From Desulfothermus okinawensis JCM 13304 (lineage in GTDB: Bacteria; Desulfobacterota; Desulfovibrionia; Desulfovibrionales; Desulfothermaceae), in contig BBBM01000021.1 of the NCBI GenBank assembly GCA_001311565.1, positions 1 through 43,352 on the forward strand: a stretch of 43,352 nt of DNA, written 5' to 3'. Shown one piece after another: positions 10,295-19,548 of the stretch. A model generated the notes under the pieces. It was not told the DNA's origin, searched no databases, and saw only the letters and a program-made list of their open reading frames with translations. Position numbers and translations under genes: made by a program. Numbering within the stretch: position 1 is the first letter of the stretch; every line of letters begins with the position of its first letter.

Positions 10295-11953
10295 TTATTT
10301 ACCCTGCATCATTGCTTCTATATCTTCTTTCACATCTCCAATGGGTTTTAGGTCAAATTTTTCAACTAGGATTTTTGCAACATTTGGTGACAAATCTGGT
10401 AGGGTTGGGCCAACCCTCATTCCCTTAAATCCCAGATAGAGTAGTGCCAGAAATACGGTTATAGCCTTTTGTTCATACCATCCAATATCAAAGGATATTG
10501 GCAGGTCATTTATATCATCAACACCAAAAACTTCCTTTAGTTTAAGGGCAATTACTGCCAGAGAATAGCTGTCATTACACTGCCCCGCATCAAGTATCCT
10601 GGGAATCCCACCAATATCCCCGAGATCCAGCTTGATATATCTATATTTGGCGCATCCAGCTGTTAAGATAACAGTGTCTTTTGGCAGATTTTTGGCAACT
10701 TCTGTGAAATATTCCCTCTTTTTCTGCCTTCCATCACATCCAGCCATAACAATAAATCTCTTAATAGCACCTGATTTTACAGCATCAACTACTTTGTCAG
10801 CAAGTGCCAGGACCTGATTTCTGGCAAATCCACCAACTATTTTCTTGTCTTCTAGTGGGGTTGGTGGTGGACAGGATTTTGCCCTTTCAATTACCTTTGA
10901 AAAGTCCTTGGTCCCGCCCTTTGGTCTGTCATCAATGTGGGTTGCTCCTGGATAATTAACAACCCCTGTTGTGAACAATCTGTCCAGATAGTTTCCCCTA
11001 ACAGGTATGAGGCAATTTGTTGTTAAGATAATAGGTCCATTAAAGGATTCAAATTCCTTATTCTGGTGCCACCATGAGCTTCCATAGTTCCCAACAAAGT
11101 GGTCGTATTTTTTTAAATGCAGGATAATAATGGGCAGGGAGCATCTCTCCGTGGGTATATACATCAATGCCTGTCCCCTTTGTTTGTTCTAGGAGCTCTT
11201 CTAAGTCCTTTAAGTCGTGGCCGCTAATTAAGATTCCTGGATTGTTTCTAACACCTAGGTATACCTCACTAATTTCAGGATGACCATAAGTTGATGTGTT
11301 TGCCTCATCAAGTAATGCCATGACCTTAACACCATATTCTCCTGTCTTTAAAACCAGATTTAAGAGCTCATCTGCAGACAAATCTTCTGTCATTGCTGCC
11401 ATTGCCTCAAAAATAAAGTTATATATGTCTTTGTCTTCAAATCCCAAAAGTGCAGCATGGTCAGCATAGGCACAAATTCCCTTGACTCCAAAGCATATGG
11501 TCTGTTTTAAAGACCTGAGATCTTCATTTTCAAATCTCAGCCAGCCTGCTTCTTTGGCCTTTTCATAAAAGTCCTTTGGATTTGAGCTTGTCCATGTTGC
11601 TGCATCGTCTAAAGGCTCACTGAATTCCTTTCCATATTTGTTCTTGTATGCAGCAAGAAATCTTTCCTTTACATCTTCTCTTACTTTAAGGGCCCTGTTT
11701 ATCCATTCTTCAAATTTTGCATTATCCCAGCCCACATTAGTAATAGTGCTAAACATTGCTTCACAAACAAATCTCCCTACACTACTGTCCACCTCCTCTA
11801 TTTCTTTAAGTTTATTGGCATAAATGGATATGCCTTCTACAAGATAGATGAGTAGGTCCTGTAGGTTGGCAAGGTCTTCTTTTTTTTCCACATACACCAA
11901 CCTTGGTACATCCCTGGTTTTTTTGCGGTTTCCTGACATTGGTTACAAAACAT
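10295..11953 (-). CDS. hcp: Hybrid-cluster protein (hydroxylamine/NO reductase)
   Basis: About 551 aa, the usual length. The N-terminal cysteines C3, C6, C15 and C21 (C-x2-C-x8-C-x5-C) fit the [4Fe-4S] class I proteins of strict anaerobes. Hybrid-cluster ligand motifs are all present: [53 protein letters not shown] and DAGQCNDSY. The start [11 protein letters not shown] becomes visible only after removing one base from T7 at 11927-11933 and one from T8 at 11880-11887. A third break is T7 at 11106. AGGAG precedes the ATG at 11953. It is the last gene of the five-gene unit. Hcp reduces NO or hydroxylamine and is typically induced by nitrosative stress. Confidence 0.95.
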
Positions 11954-11989
11954 AGTACACTCCTTTTTTTGTTTTTTTTAGTTTGTTTA

Positions 11990-12720
11990 TTATTTGATTA
12001 GAGTATCAACAATATTACCTTCTGGATTTATTACTGTCTGTTTAATTGTTATACTTTTTCCGCTCTTTTCTATCCCCTTTTTTTACAATTGATGGCAGGG
12101 CAGAACAACATGGTACAGTCATAATGAGCACTTCAACTGAATTTATGTTGTTATTAGAGAAAATCTGAGTAAATTTTTCCACATATTCATCTCTATCATC
12201 GAATTTAGGGCATCCTATCATGATGACCCTTCCTGGTAGCATATCTGCGTGGAGATTTGGGTAGGCCACAGCTACACAGTCAGCCACAACCAGGAGGTCT
12301 GCATTTTGTAAGAAAGGTGCATGTGGGGGAACTAACTTTATCTGGACTGGCCAGTGGGAAAGGGCAGATTTTACCTTTTCTCCTCTATTTTGTTGCTTAT
12401 CACCCTTGGATAAAATTTGCACCTGATTAGATGGGCATCCACACGCCAATTTTTCATCCTGCTTGTCCTTATTTTTTTGAACTCAAATATTCTTCCACAG
12501 CCTCTTCGTCAAAATCCTCTGCTTCCCGCTCTATTAGCCTTATTGCATCGTTGGGGCATTCACCAAGGCAGGCGCCAAGTCCATCACAATATTTTTCAGC
12601 AACAAGTTTTGCCTTGCCATCTATTATCTGTATAGCCCCTTCTTCACATGCAGGCACACATTGCCCACAACCATCACACTTTTCTTCATCAACTTCTATG
12701 ATCTTTCTAAGTACTTTCAT
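11990..12720 (-). CDS. 2[4Fe-4S] ferredoxin with C-terminal cysteine domain, Hcp partner
   Basis: About 242 aa. The N-terminal third has two 4Fe-4S motifs: CDGCGQCVPAC ending in a classic CP-type second cluster, and CDGLGACLGECP. The C-terminal domain contains LACGCPSNQ, LVVADCVAVAYP, VIMIGCPKFDD and MTVPCCSALPSIV, conserved in ferredoxin-like proteins often found beside hcp. Two T7 runs (12070 and 12473) split the reading; correcting them joins ferredoxin and C-terminal domain. GGAG precedes the start. It ends 37 bases before the hcp ATG. The likely role is electron donor to Hcp, inferred from adjacency. Confidence 0.85.
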
Positions 12721-12730
12721 AGATTACTCC

Positions 12731-13461
12731 TTAGTCTAATAATACCTTTTTTTGCCAGTTTTTTTTCCAGTTTCAGTTAAAAATCTTTTATCTATAATTT
12801 CTTTTATTTTTTTCTGGACTTATTTCCTGTTTTTTTATCTTTTCTTCTAAATTCACGATAGTATCAGCATCATATACACACTTAAAATTTATTGTATCGT
12901 CTTCCCTTGGATGATGATGGTGTGCTATTATATCACAAACCTCGGATATAAGTGCATCATCTGCCCTAATCTCTTTAAAATTTCCTCAGCAATACCAGGC
13001 CCTAATTCTTCCTGATATATGGCAGCTGAAGAGTTATATTTTTTTTCGGCTTCAATAATACCTATATCGTGGAGATATGCAGCAATTAAAACAACCCCCA
13101 TGTCCGCTCCTTCTTCCCGTGCAATTTGTTCAGCATATCTGGCAACTTTTATAGCATGTCCAATTCTCTTGAAATCTTGTCCAAATTTACGTTTCATCTC
13201 AATTGCAACTCTGTCCTTTAACATATTCTTTCGCTGTGCCAGAAGTTCTGGTGGAAGATTTCCAAGACACTGCTCAGCATACTGGCAATATGCAGCGCAT
13301 CCAAAATCCATTTTGGGATTTAAGAATTTGTGTCCACAGTGGGGACATTTTCTCATGGTATCGTCTTTAAAAAACTCCACATCTTCACCACAATTGGGAC
13401 ATTTTACCTCAAACACCGCTGACTTATCCCAAAATTGAGTATCCTGACCTGGACATTTCAT
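12731..13461 (-). CDS. HD-domain phosphohydrolase with N-terminal zinc ribbon
   Basis: About 243 aa. The N-terminus has two zinc-knuckle pairs (CPNCGEDVEFF, CPHCGHKF) plus CAAYCQYAEQC. The HD domain has RIGHAIKVARYAEQIAREEG, AAYLHDIGIIEA and a later HHHHPRE metal-binding stretch. ATG at 13461 (MKCPGQD) is chosen because GGGGAG lies 8 bases upstream; the in-frame ATG at 13488 has no ribosome site. Breaks: a short GGG near 12965 that needs one more G, and T runs at 12748, 12760, 12809 and 12832 that need one less. The gene lies between two ferredoxin genes; its substrate is unknown. Confidence 0.78.
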
Positions 13462-13484
13462 TTTGTTTTCTCCCCTTATAAATA

Positions 13485-13682
13485 TCATTCAGCGTTAAAA
13501 CTAATACAACCTGCAGGACAGCTGTCAACAGCTTCCTGGATTACATCATCATCACACCCTTCCACCTGTTTTACATATGCCTTTTGTTCTGCCTCATTAA
13601 ATCCAAAGATTTCTGGACAGATTTCAACACAACTTTCACATCCAAGGCATTCATCCTTATCTATATGGATTTCTCTGGCCAT
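13485..13682 (-). CDS. Ferredoxin [4Fe-4S]
   Basis: 65 aa, intact. CLGCESCVEICPEIF supplies three cluster ligands and SCPAGC the fourth, the arrangement of monocluster low-potential ferredoxins. Starts MAREIHIDKDECLG with a ribosome site (AGGTTAAT context) close to the previous gene's stop, two bases away. Part of the hcp unit. Confidence 0.92.
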   Translation of the reverse strand: MAREIHIDKDECLGCESCVEICPEIFGFNEAEQKAYVKQVEGCDDDVIQEAVDSCPAGCISFNAE

Positions 13683-13684
13683 TA

Positions 13685-13906
13685 TTAACCTCCAACATTC
13701 CTTGTTTTATTTAAGTTATTTTTTATCTTAAAGGCACAATCTCTAATAACCCCACAAAGAACCAAAAAGTCATTTTGATTAAATTCCTTAATTCCCTTGT
13801 TGGATAACTCCAGCATCTCATTAACTAACATCTCCACTTTATTTAAATATTCCAAGATGAACTGATAATCTGAATCTTTTTCTTTCATAAAATATTTTCC
13901 GATCAT
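13685..13906 (-). CDS. Small helical protein of unknown function, hcp operon
   Basis: 73 aa, intact; ATG at 13906 or the internal ATG seven codons on (MKEKDSDYQF). It is predicted to be almost all helical and amphipathic (FILEYLNKVEMLVNEMLELSNKG, then FLVLCGVIRDCAFKIKNNLNK), with two cysteines six residues apart. I do not recognise a family. It is two bases upstream of the ferredoxin gene, so co-translation is likely. It could be a small partner or sensor subunit of the redox unit; no function is claimed. Confidence 0.6.
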   Translation of the reverse strand: MIGKYFMKEKDSDYQFILEYLNKVEMLVNEMLELSNKGIKEFNQNDFLVLCGVIRDCAFKIKNNLNKTRNVGG

Positions 13907-14182
13907 ATGGGGTTAAATTAATTTTATATTACAAAAGCAACTAACATGCCATCTAATGCCTTTGTACAATAAACCGGGAAAAATCGCCTGATGTCATAAA
14001 TTTTTCATGGAGAATTAAAATATTTTTGGATAATTTTGAAGCATATGCTTGTAGCGGCGATTATTATGATACATTTAAATGAGACATTTATTAAAAAAAA
14101 TTTTTATTTTCAATTAATTATTGAAAGTAGCAAATGTGTCTCATTATTGTAAATGAGACAATATATGGGAAAATGGGATTTG
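13907..14182. other. Promoter region of the hcp operon
   Basis: No gene is seen in this stretch, which separates the hcp operon from the RACo-like gene (both minus). It holds a perfect 12-bp palindrome AAGCATATGCTT at 14039-14050 and three copies of a TGTCTCATT/AATGAGACA box (14078-14086, 14137-14145, 14152-14160). These suggest regulator binding upstream of the hcp operon. I see no consensus -35/-10 pair. Confidence 0.5.
14137..14160. promoter_or_regulatory. Inverted-repeat operator candidate upstream of hcp operon
   Basis: TGTCTCATT (14137-14145) and AATGAGACA (14152-14160) are perfect 9-bp arms 6 bases apart. A third half-site (AATGAGACA) lies 50 bases closer to the genes. The arms do not match the TTGAC-GTCAA box described for HcpR, so the regulator is unknown. 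Confidence 0.5.
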
Positions 14183-14221
14183 TGCCCAGGTCTTGAACTC
14201 AAACCAAAGAAGACCTGGGCA
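14183..14221 (-). terminator. Hairpin after the RACo-like gene
   Basis: TGCCCAGGTCTT pairs perfectly with AAGACCTGGGCA across a 15-base loop, 23 bases beyond the stop codon. There is no strong T tract after it on the minus strand, so termination may need Rho, or the hairpin may stabilise the 3' end. Confidence 0.6.
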
Positions 14222-14243
14222 TATTAGAATGTAGGGAGGGAAA

Positions 14244-16331
14244 TTATAATTTCACACTTGGGAAGTCTTTCATCTCAGTATGGGGTAAAAATAGGGCTGA
14301 GGTGAATTCCTCCATAAATTCATTGTTGTCGCTAAAGTCAATATAGGTCATTGAATTACAGATATCTTTTGCCTGTTTTCGGGCATCTTTTGATAACAGA
14401 CACATATACGCCCCTGCAATTGAACTATTTCCAACGTATTTAAATTTTGACCTATCAATATCAGGTAGAAGTCCAATGGTAATTGCCCTGTCTATATCTA
14501 AATGTTCTCCAAAACCGCCTGCAATTAATAGCTGGTCTAAATCGTTAAAGGTGAGTCCTGCCTGTTTTAATAACACCCTGAATCCTGCGTATATGGCACC
14601 CTTGCTTCTGATTAGATTGCTTATATCAGATTCTGTAAACACGATGTCTTGCTCAAGCTCCGTCTCTTTATTGGCAAATGCAGGATATATTGTTTTTCCC
14701 CTTTTTCTTCTTTTATTCTTGGATGGGTAGTATCTAAGTTAAATTTTCCATTTTGCTGAATTATTTTATTTTTTTAACATCTCAGCCATTAGGTCTATCA
14801 TACCAGATCCACATATACCCCTTGGTTTTACATCTCCAACTACCTTTAGTTCAGGCTCCAGTGTATCAGAATTTATTTTTACCTTTTCAATTGCTCCAAT
14901 CTCTGCCCTCATACCAAATCTAATACCTCCACCTTCAAAGGCAGGACCTGCTGAACAGGAGGCTGTGAGTAACCAATCTTTATTTCCCAGTACAATTTCT
15001 CCATTTGTCCCAACATCAACAAATAAGGTGAGTTTGTCCTCTTTGTGGATATTGCAATAGAGTACGCCAGATACAATATCTCCTCCAACATAACTGGCAG
15101 GACCAGGCATCACATAGACTGCTGCAAAGGGGTTGGTCCTAAGGCCAAGTTCCATTGCCTTAAATATTGGATATTGGCTGGCAGTGGGTATATATGGTTT
15201 TCTCCTGATATATCTTGGCTCAATTCCTAAAAAAAAGATGGGTCATGGTGGTGTTTCCTGATACCACCACATTTTTTATCTCCCTGGGATCTGCACCAGT
15301 GGTATTTAAGATTTCATTTATAAGTCCGTTGATGGTTGATTTTGCCATCTTGCTGAGCTTTTTTTACACCGTCTTTTTCAGCGCACACAATTCTGTTTAT
15401 TACATCATCACCACATGCTGCCTGTTTATTGTGATCTCCCAATGCTCCAAGGATTTCTCCATTTGACATATCCACTAGATATACAACTATTGTGGTTGTG
15501 CCCAGATCAACTGCAATTCCCAGATGTCTCTCCTCCACATGTCCTGGCCTTACAGCAACTATTTCATTTGAACAGTCCCTGCTAATTATGGATGTTGTAA
15601 TGTGGAAATTTTCAGCCCTCATTACGTTTGCCAAATCTTGAATCACCTTTAAACTTTCATTCATTCTACTTGTATCGTATCCTAATTTTTTTAAGACCTC
15701 TAAATAACCTGTCTAAGTCACTTACTGTGTCCTCCAAAGTGGGGGGATCTAAGCGGAGTTCCACTTCATGGTGGATTGGCTCTATTGCGTCAACAAGGCC
15801 TTTTAGTTTTTCAGTGGCCTCTTTGCCCTGACCTGCGCAAACCATTTGCCTCTCTAATGTTTCAGGTGGAATCTCAACTTCCATGTCTTCAACAACTGTT
15901 GTCTGACAAGCAAGCACATAACCCATTTGTTTTTCTTTTTCTGTGAGCAGAACCGTTGGATTTGTCTCTACCTTGCCTTTTTTTTATAATTAATTTGCAC
16001 TTTCCACATGCGCCTGCCCCATTACAGGAGGCATTTAACCTTATTCCCGCCTCCCTTGCTGCGTCTAAAAGGTTCATCCCTGCATCAACAGATACTTCTT
16101 TTTTTATCAGGTAAAAATACCACTTTAACTTTTTTTTGATCCTTCCTCCTCTTTTTGTTCCCTTTCTCTTTTTTTTCTTTCTTTGTAAATAAACCAGATG
16201 GGACACGAGGACCTAAATTTACAATAGAGCTCAGGATCCTGGCACGTAAGACATTCATCACACAAATACACATTGTGCTTCATACACAAATAATTGGTCT
16301 CCCTGTCTGGATGATTTATACACCTTCCCAT
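14244..16331 (-). CDS. RACo-like ASKHA protein with zinc-binding N-terminus and 2Fe-2S domain
   Basis: About 690 aa. Order: Cys/His-rich N-terminus (CINHPDRETNYLCMKHN, CDECLTCQDPELYC) like a B-box zinc finger; a charged linker; a plant-type 2Fe-2S ferredoxin with CNGAGACGKC and a distal CQ; a middle domain; and an actin-like ATPase (ASKHA, DUF4445 type) with GIAVDLGTTTIVVYLVD, LITASCSAGPAFEGGGI, GICGSGMIDLMAEM and LIAGGFGEHLDID. RACo proteins re-reduce Co(II) corrinoid proteins with ATP. No corrinoid methyltransferase is present nearby, so the client is unknown. GGAGG lies 5 bases before ATG 16331. Breaks at T/A runs near 14698, 14770, 15227, 15360, 15688, 15980, 16100 and 16130 are corrected by one base. 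Confidence 0.85.
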
Positions 16332-16342
16332 AGCCACCTCCT

Positions 16343-16359
16343 TAACCTCTAAGAGGTTA
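16343..16359. promoter_or_regulatory. Palindrome abutting the RACo-like ribosome site
   Basis: TAACCTCT and AGAGGTTA are perfect 8-bp arms around one base, touching the AAGGAGG of the RACo-like gene on the minus strand. It could be an operator or a hairpin affecting translation start. Confidence 0.4.
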
Positions 16360-16372
16360 TATTTTTTTTGAG

Positions 16373-16396
16373 TTAATGTTAATATGTTAACATTAA
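16373..16396. promoter_or_regulatory. Perfect inverted repeat, probable operator
   Basis: TTAATGTTAA (16373-16382) and TTAACATTAA (16387-16396) are perfect 10-bp arms with a 4-base spacer. They lie in the divergent region between the RACo-like gene (minus) and the acyl-CoA cluster (plus). No T tract follows, so a protein site is more likely than a terminator. Confidence 0.5.
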
Positions 16397-16547
16397 AAAT
16401 TAACAGTGAAATTGATTAGCTATTAAATATCAATAATTTTAATCTTTTGTAAAAAAACGAAACAAAGAATTTTAAATCCAGGAGAGTAGCGAGCAAATAC
16501 AAGGCCAAAAAAAATTTAATTGACAAAAATTTTTATTTTTTTGTTTT

Positions 16548-16580
16548 ATTGAATATAATTCAATAGTAGAATAGAGTTCA
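16548..16580 (+). promoter_or_regulatory. TetR-type operator overlapping the -10 of the acyl-CoA cluster
   Basis: ATTGAAT-ATA-ATTCAAT (16548-16564) is a perfect palindrome with a consensus TATAAT -10 (16554-16559) embedded in it. An imperfect second copy, GAAT-AGA-GTTC (16569-16579), follows 18 bases later. No good -35 sits 17 bases upstream; the TTGACA at 16520 is 28 bases away. A repressor binding here would block transcription of the cluster. The TetR gene at 18871 is the obvious candidate. Confidence 0.6.
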
Positions 16581-16612
16581 ATAAAAATATCGCTGAAAAA
16601 AAAGGAGGGGGC

Positions 16613-17767
16613 ATGGATTTTAGCCTAACAAAAGAGCAGAGGATGTTTAAAAGGGAAGTTATTAATTTTGCAAAAAAAGGAGATTGTGCCAAGGGTTAGG
16701 GAGTTTGAAAAAAAAGAGGAGTTTGATTTTGAATCCTTTAGAAAATTAGGGGAGTTTGGGATCTTAGGGCTTCATTTTCCAGAGGAGCTAGGTGGGGGTG
16801 GTGCAGATGTGGTGACCACTGTGGTTGCTGCTGAGGCACTAGGGGAAGCTGGAGTTGATGGTGGTCTGACCCTGTCCTATGGAGCACATACCTTTTTGTG
16901 TGCTGACACAATATTTAGGCATGGTACAAGGAAACAGATTGAAAAATATCTCCCAAAATTGATCACTGGCGAGTTAATTGGTTGTATGGGGCTCTCTGAG
17001 CCCAATGCAGGGTCTGATGTTGCATCAATGACCACAACAGCAATAAAAAAAGGGAGATAAATATATTTTAAACGGAAATAAGATGTGGATTACCAATGGA
17101 CCAATTGCAGATGTTGCAGTTGTATATGCCAAAACTGATCCTGAAAAAAAGGCATGAGGGGATTTCTGCCTTTATAGTGGAAAAAGGGACCCCTGGTTTT
17201 GCTGCTGGACCTCCCATTGAAAAAATGGGGGTTAGGACATCTCAGACCTCTGAGCTCATATTTAACAACTGTGAGATCCCTGAAGAAAATTTGCTTGGCA
17301 AGGAAGGAAATGGATTTTTTATGTCACTTGAGACTGTTGAGTGGGATAGAAGTGCCCTGCTTGCCCCATTTATAGGTGCAACAAAATATATCTTAGATAG
17401 GTGCATAGATTATGCAAAAAAAAAGGATCCAATTTGGCAGGCCCATAGGTAAATTTCAGGCAATAAAGCACAAGATTGCAGATATTAAGATATTTTATGA
17501 AACAGCAAGGCTACTAGCCTATAGGATAGCATGGTGCAAGGACCAGGGCCGTCCTTTAAACCATCTTGAGGCTGCAGTGGCAAAGCTATATGTGGGAGAT
17601 TATAGCCTTGGACCACAAATGATGCCATGGTGCTCCATGGTGGCAATGGATATACCCATGAGTTTGATATTGAAAGGGTATTTAGAGATGGAAGATTGGC
17701 ACCAATAGGAGGTGGTACCTCTGATATACAGAAGATGATAATATCCAAGATCATTGCAACCATGTAA
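16613..17767 (+). CDS. Acyl-CoA dehydrogenase (first of cluster)
   Basis: About 383 aa, the usual length. N-terminal helices start [32 protein letters not shown]/substrate motifs [15 protein letters not shown] and [11 protein letters not shown]; and the C-terminal [33 protein letters not shown]. The YEGT glutamate of short-chain enzymes is replaced (IGGGTS). At the alternative IVD-type position the ER is DR ([10 protein letters not shown]), so an Asp may be the base. AAAGGAGG precedes the ATG. Breaks: A7 at 16673, 17048 and 17142, A9 at 17416 (each one too many), and AAA at 17622 that needs one more. The enzyme oxidises an acyl-CoA to the 2-enoyl-CoA. The next gene may be its second subunit. 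Confidence 0.88.
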
Positions 17768-17782
17768 AAGATGGAGGGGGAG

Positions 17783-18847
17783 ATGTATTTTGATTTTAAC
17801 GAACAGGAAAAAAATTCAAATAAAAAAATATATGTGCAAAAATTGATTCTTTAAATTTAGAGGGCGCACCATCACTAAATAAAGATATTTTAAAAGACTT
17901 AATAAATGAGTTTTCAAAAGCAGGATATTTTAGTTGTGAAGGACCAACCTTAAATGCAGTTAGGTCTAAATTATCTGAAAAAAAAATTTCCTTTGTATTT
18001 TATTTTTGAAATTGGTATAAGATTTTTAAATAATTTTAAAAAAAGACTTAAAATCATACAATATTCCATTATTAAATACAATTGGTTATATTGAAAAAAA
18101 ATAATAATTTTCATTTAGAAAATATAAATACAGAACTAACTGAATCTAATGGAGAATTTTTAATAAATGGAGAAAAAAAGATATGTTCCATTTCTAGATT
18201 TATGTGAATCAGTATTTGTTTTGGCAAAAAAAAGAGAATACACCTTGTTTGTGTTTGATAAAAAAAAGATGATCTAGACTATGAGATGATCAATAATGAG
18301 TTTGTTGAAGGGATAAATTTTTTTTAATATAAAATTAAAAAATATAAAAGTTCCAAAAGAACATGTTTTTTTATATAACAATAAAGATGGATTTCTGGAT
18401 ATATTTTTTTTATGAGTTAAATAAAATTGCAATATCTGGTGCCATGGGACTTATGAATGCTGCATTCAATGAAGCTGTATGTTTTGCAAAGACACACAAG
18501 AATAACAACAAACCAGTTATTCACTATCAAGAGGTGGGCTTTAAGCTTGCTGAGATGAAGACCCTATTAGATGCCTCTTACCTCATCTCATCAAAGACTA
18601 ATTCAATCAAAAAAAATAGATAAAGAAGCAATAGAAACAGCACTAGTTGCAAAGGTTTTTTTGCTTAGAATCACTTGAAAAAATATCAAGTGGAGCAATT
18701 TCAATCCTATCAATTCATGGATTTTTCAATGAAAGCTACGCCCCCAAGGCATATGTGTTATCAAAGTTCTTGCAGGTCCTTGGTAAATCAACAGAGGTTT
18801 CAAGGGTAGATCTTGGAGACCTACTTCTTGGATATAAGCGTTTTTAA
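17783..18847 (+). CDS. Degenerate acyl-CoA dehydrogenase-like protein, probable partner subunit
   Basis: About 350 aa after correction. In the raw reading it looks like debris, with short pieces only. Taking one base from nearly every run of 7 or more (about a dozen, from 17810 to 18655) gives one continuous frame: MYFDFNEQEK..., SYNIPLLNTIGYIEK, NGEFLINGEKRYVPFLDL, IKVPKEHVFLYN, FYELNKIAISGAMG, and ends LGDLLLGYKRF. The order and spacing follow the acyl-CoA dehydrogenase fold, but glycine-rich FAD loops and the catalytic glutamate are not recognisable. GGAGG lies 5 bases before ATG. Steroid acyl-CoA dehydrogenases such as ChsE1-ChsE2 form heterotetramers with one catalytically poor subunit; by position and degeneracy this could be such a partner of the preceding gene. 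Decay is the alternative. Confidence 0.65.
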
Positions 18848-18870
18848 TTCCTACTCAAAAAGGAGATGTT

Positions 18871-19548
18871 ATGCTAGATAGTGAGTTAGATATTGAAATG
18901 AAAGACCTCTCACCAGCAGAGAAAAGAAGACTTAGGGAAAAGAGGCATAGATATGAGACAATATTATCTGCAGCAATGAAGTTTTTTTTGTGAAAAAGGT
19001 TATAATAAAACAACTATAGAAGACATTGCCAATAAGGCAGAAGTGTCTGTTGGCACAGTATATTTTTATTTTAAAAATAAAGAAGATATAATGATAAAGT
19101 TAATAGATGAGAGTGGTAAGATACTCAGGCGTGCTTTAGGAGAGGAATTTAAAAAAAAAGGAAGGCACCATTGAAGGATTTTTGAATGCAGGACGGGTGT
19201 TCTTTTATGACCTATGTAAAAAACATCCTGACACTATTTTAATATTAATGAGGGAATCTGTAGGACAAACCCCTGATATTGAAAAAAAGAGACAAGAGTT
19301 ATTTAATAAACTCATAAAAGATTTAATGAAGGCACTGGATAAAATTAAACAAAGATATGATATTGAATACAAATCAGATATGTCTGTTGAAGTGATAGCA
19401 ACTATAGTGATGGGTCTCTTTGAAAAAAATATCTTACCACTTTATAATCAATAATGGAAAAAATATGGAGTTAATTGGAGAAGACGTAATAGACTTTATT
19501 TATGGTGGTATAAAAAATCTCACTATTGGAGACTTTAATGATAATTAG
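18871..19548 (+). CDS. TetR-family transcriptional regulator
   Basis: About 224 aa. A charged N-terminus (SPAEKRRLREKRHRYET) leads to the helix-turn-helix ILSAAMKFF, TTIEDIANKAEVSVGTVYFYFKNKEDIM, the hallmark of TetR. The C-terminal ligand domain is helical (FFYDLCKKHPDTILILMRESVG). AGGAG precedes the ATG. Runs at 18982 (T8), 19150 (A9) and 19426 (A6-7) break the raw frame. It lies within the acyl-CoA cluster and probably senses an acyl-CoA and represses the promoter at 16548-16580; this is inference from context. Its stop overlaps the start of the PHP gene. Confidence 0.9.

Noticed and set aside
13461-13488. Upstream ATG of the HD gene at 13488
   Set aside because: No ribosome site; GGGGAG is placed for the ATG at 13461.
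16520-16559. TTGACA at 16520 as -35 for the TATAAT at 16554
   Set aside because: The spacer is 28 bases, far from 17; the hexamer match is probably chance in AT-rich DNA.
17783-18847. Non-coding intergenic debris
   Set aside because: Correcting runs by one base gives a single frame of about 350 codons with an acyl-CoA dehydrogenase-like layout; chance would leave stops.
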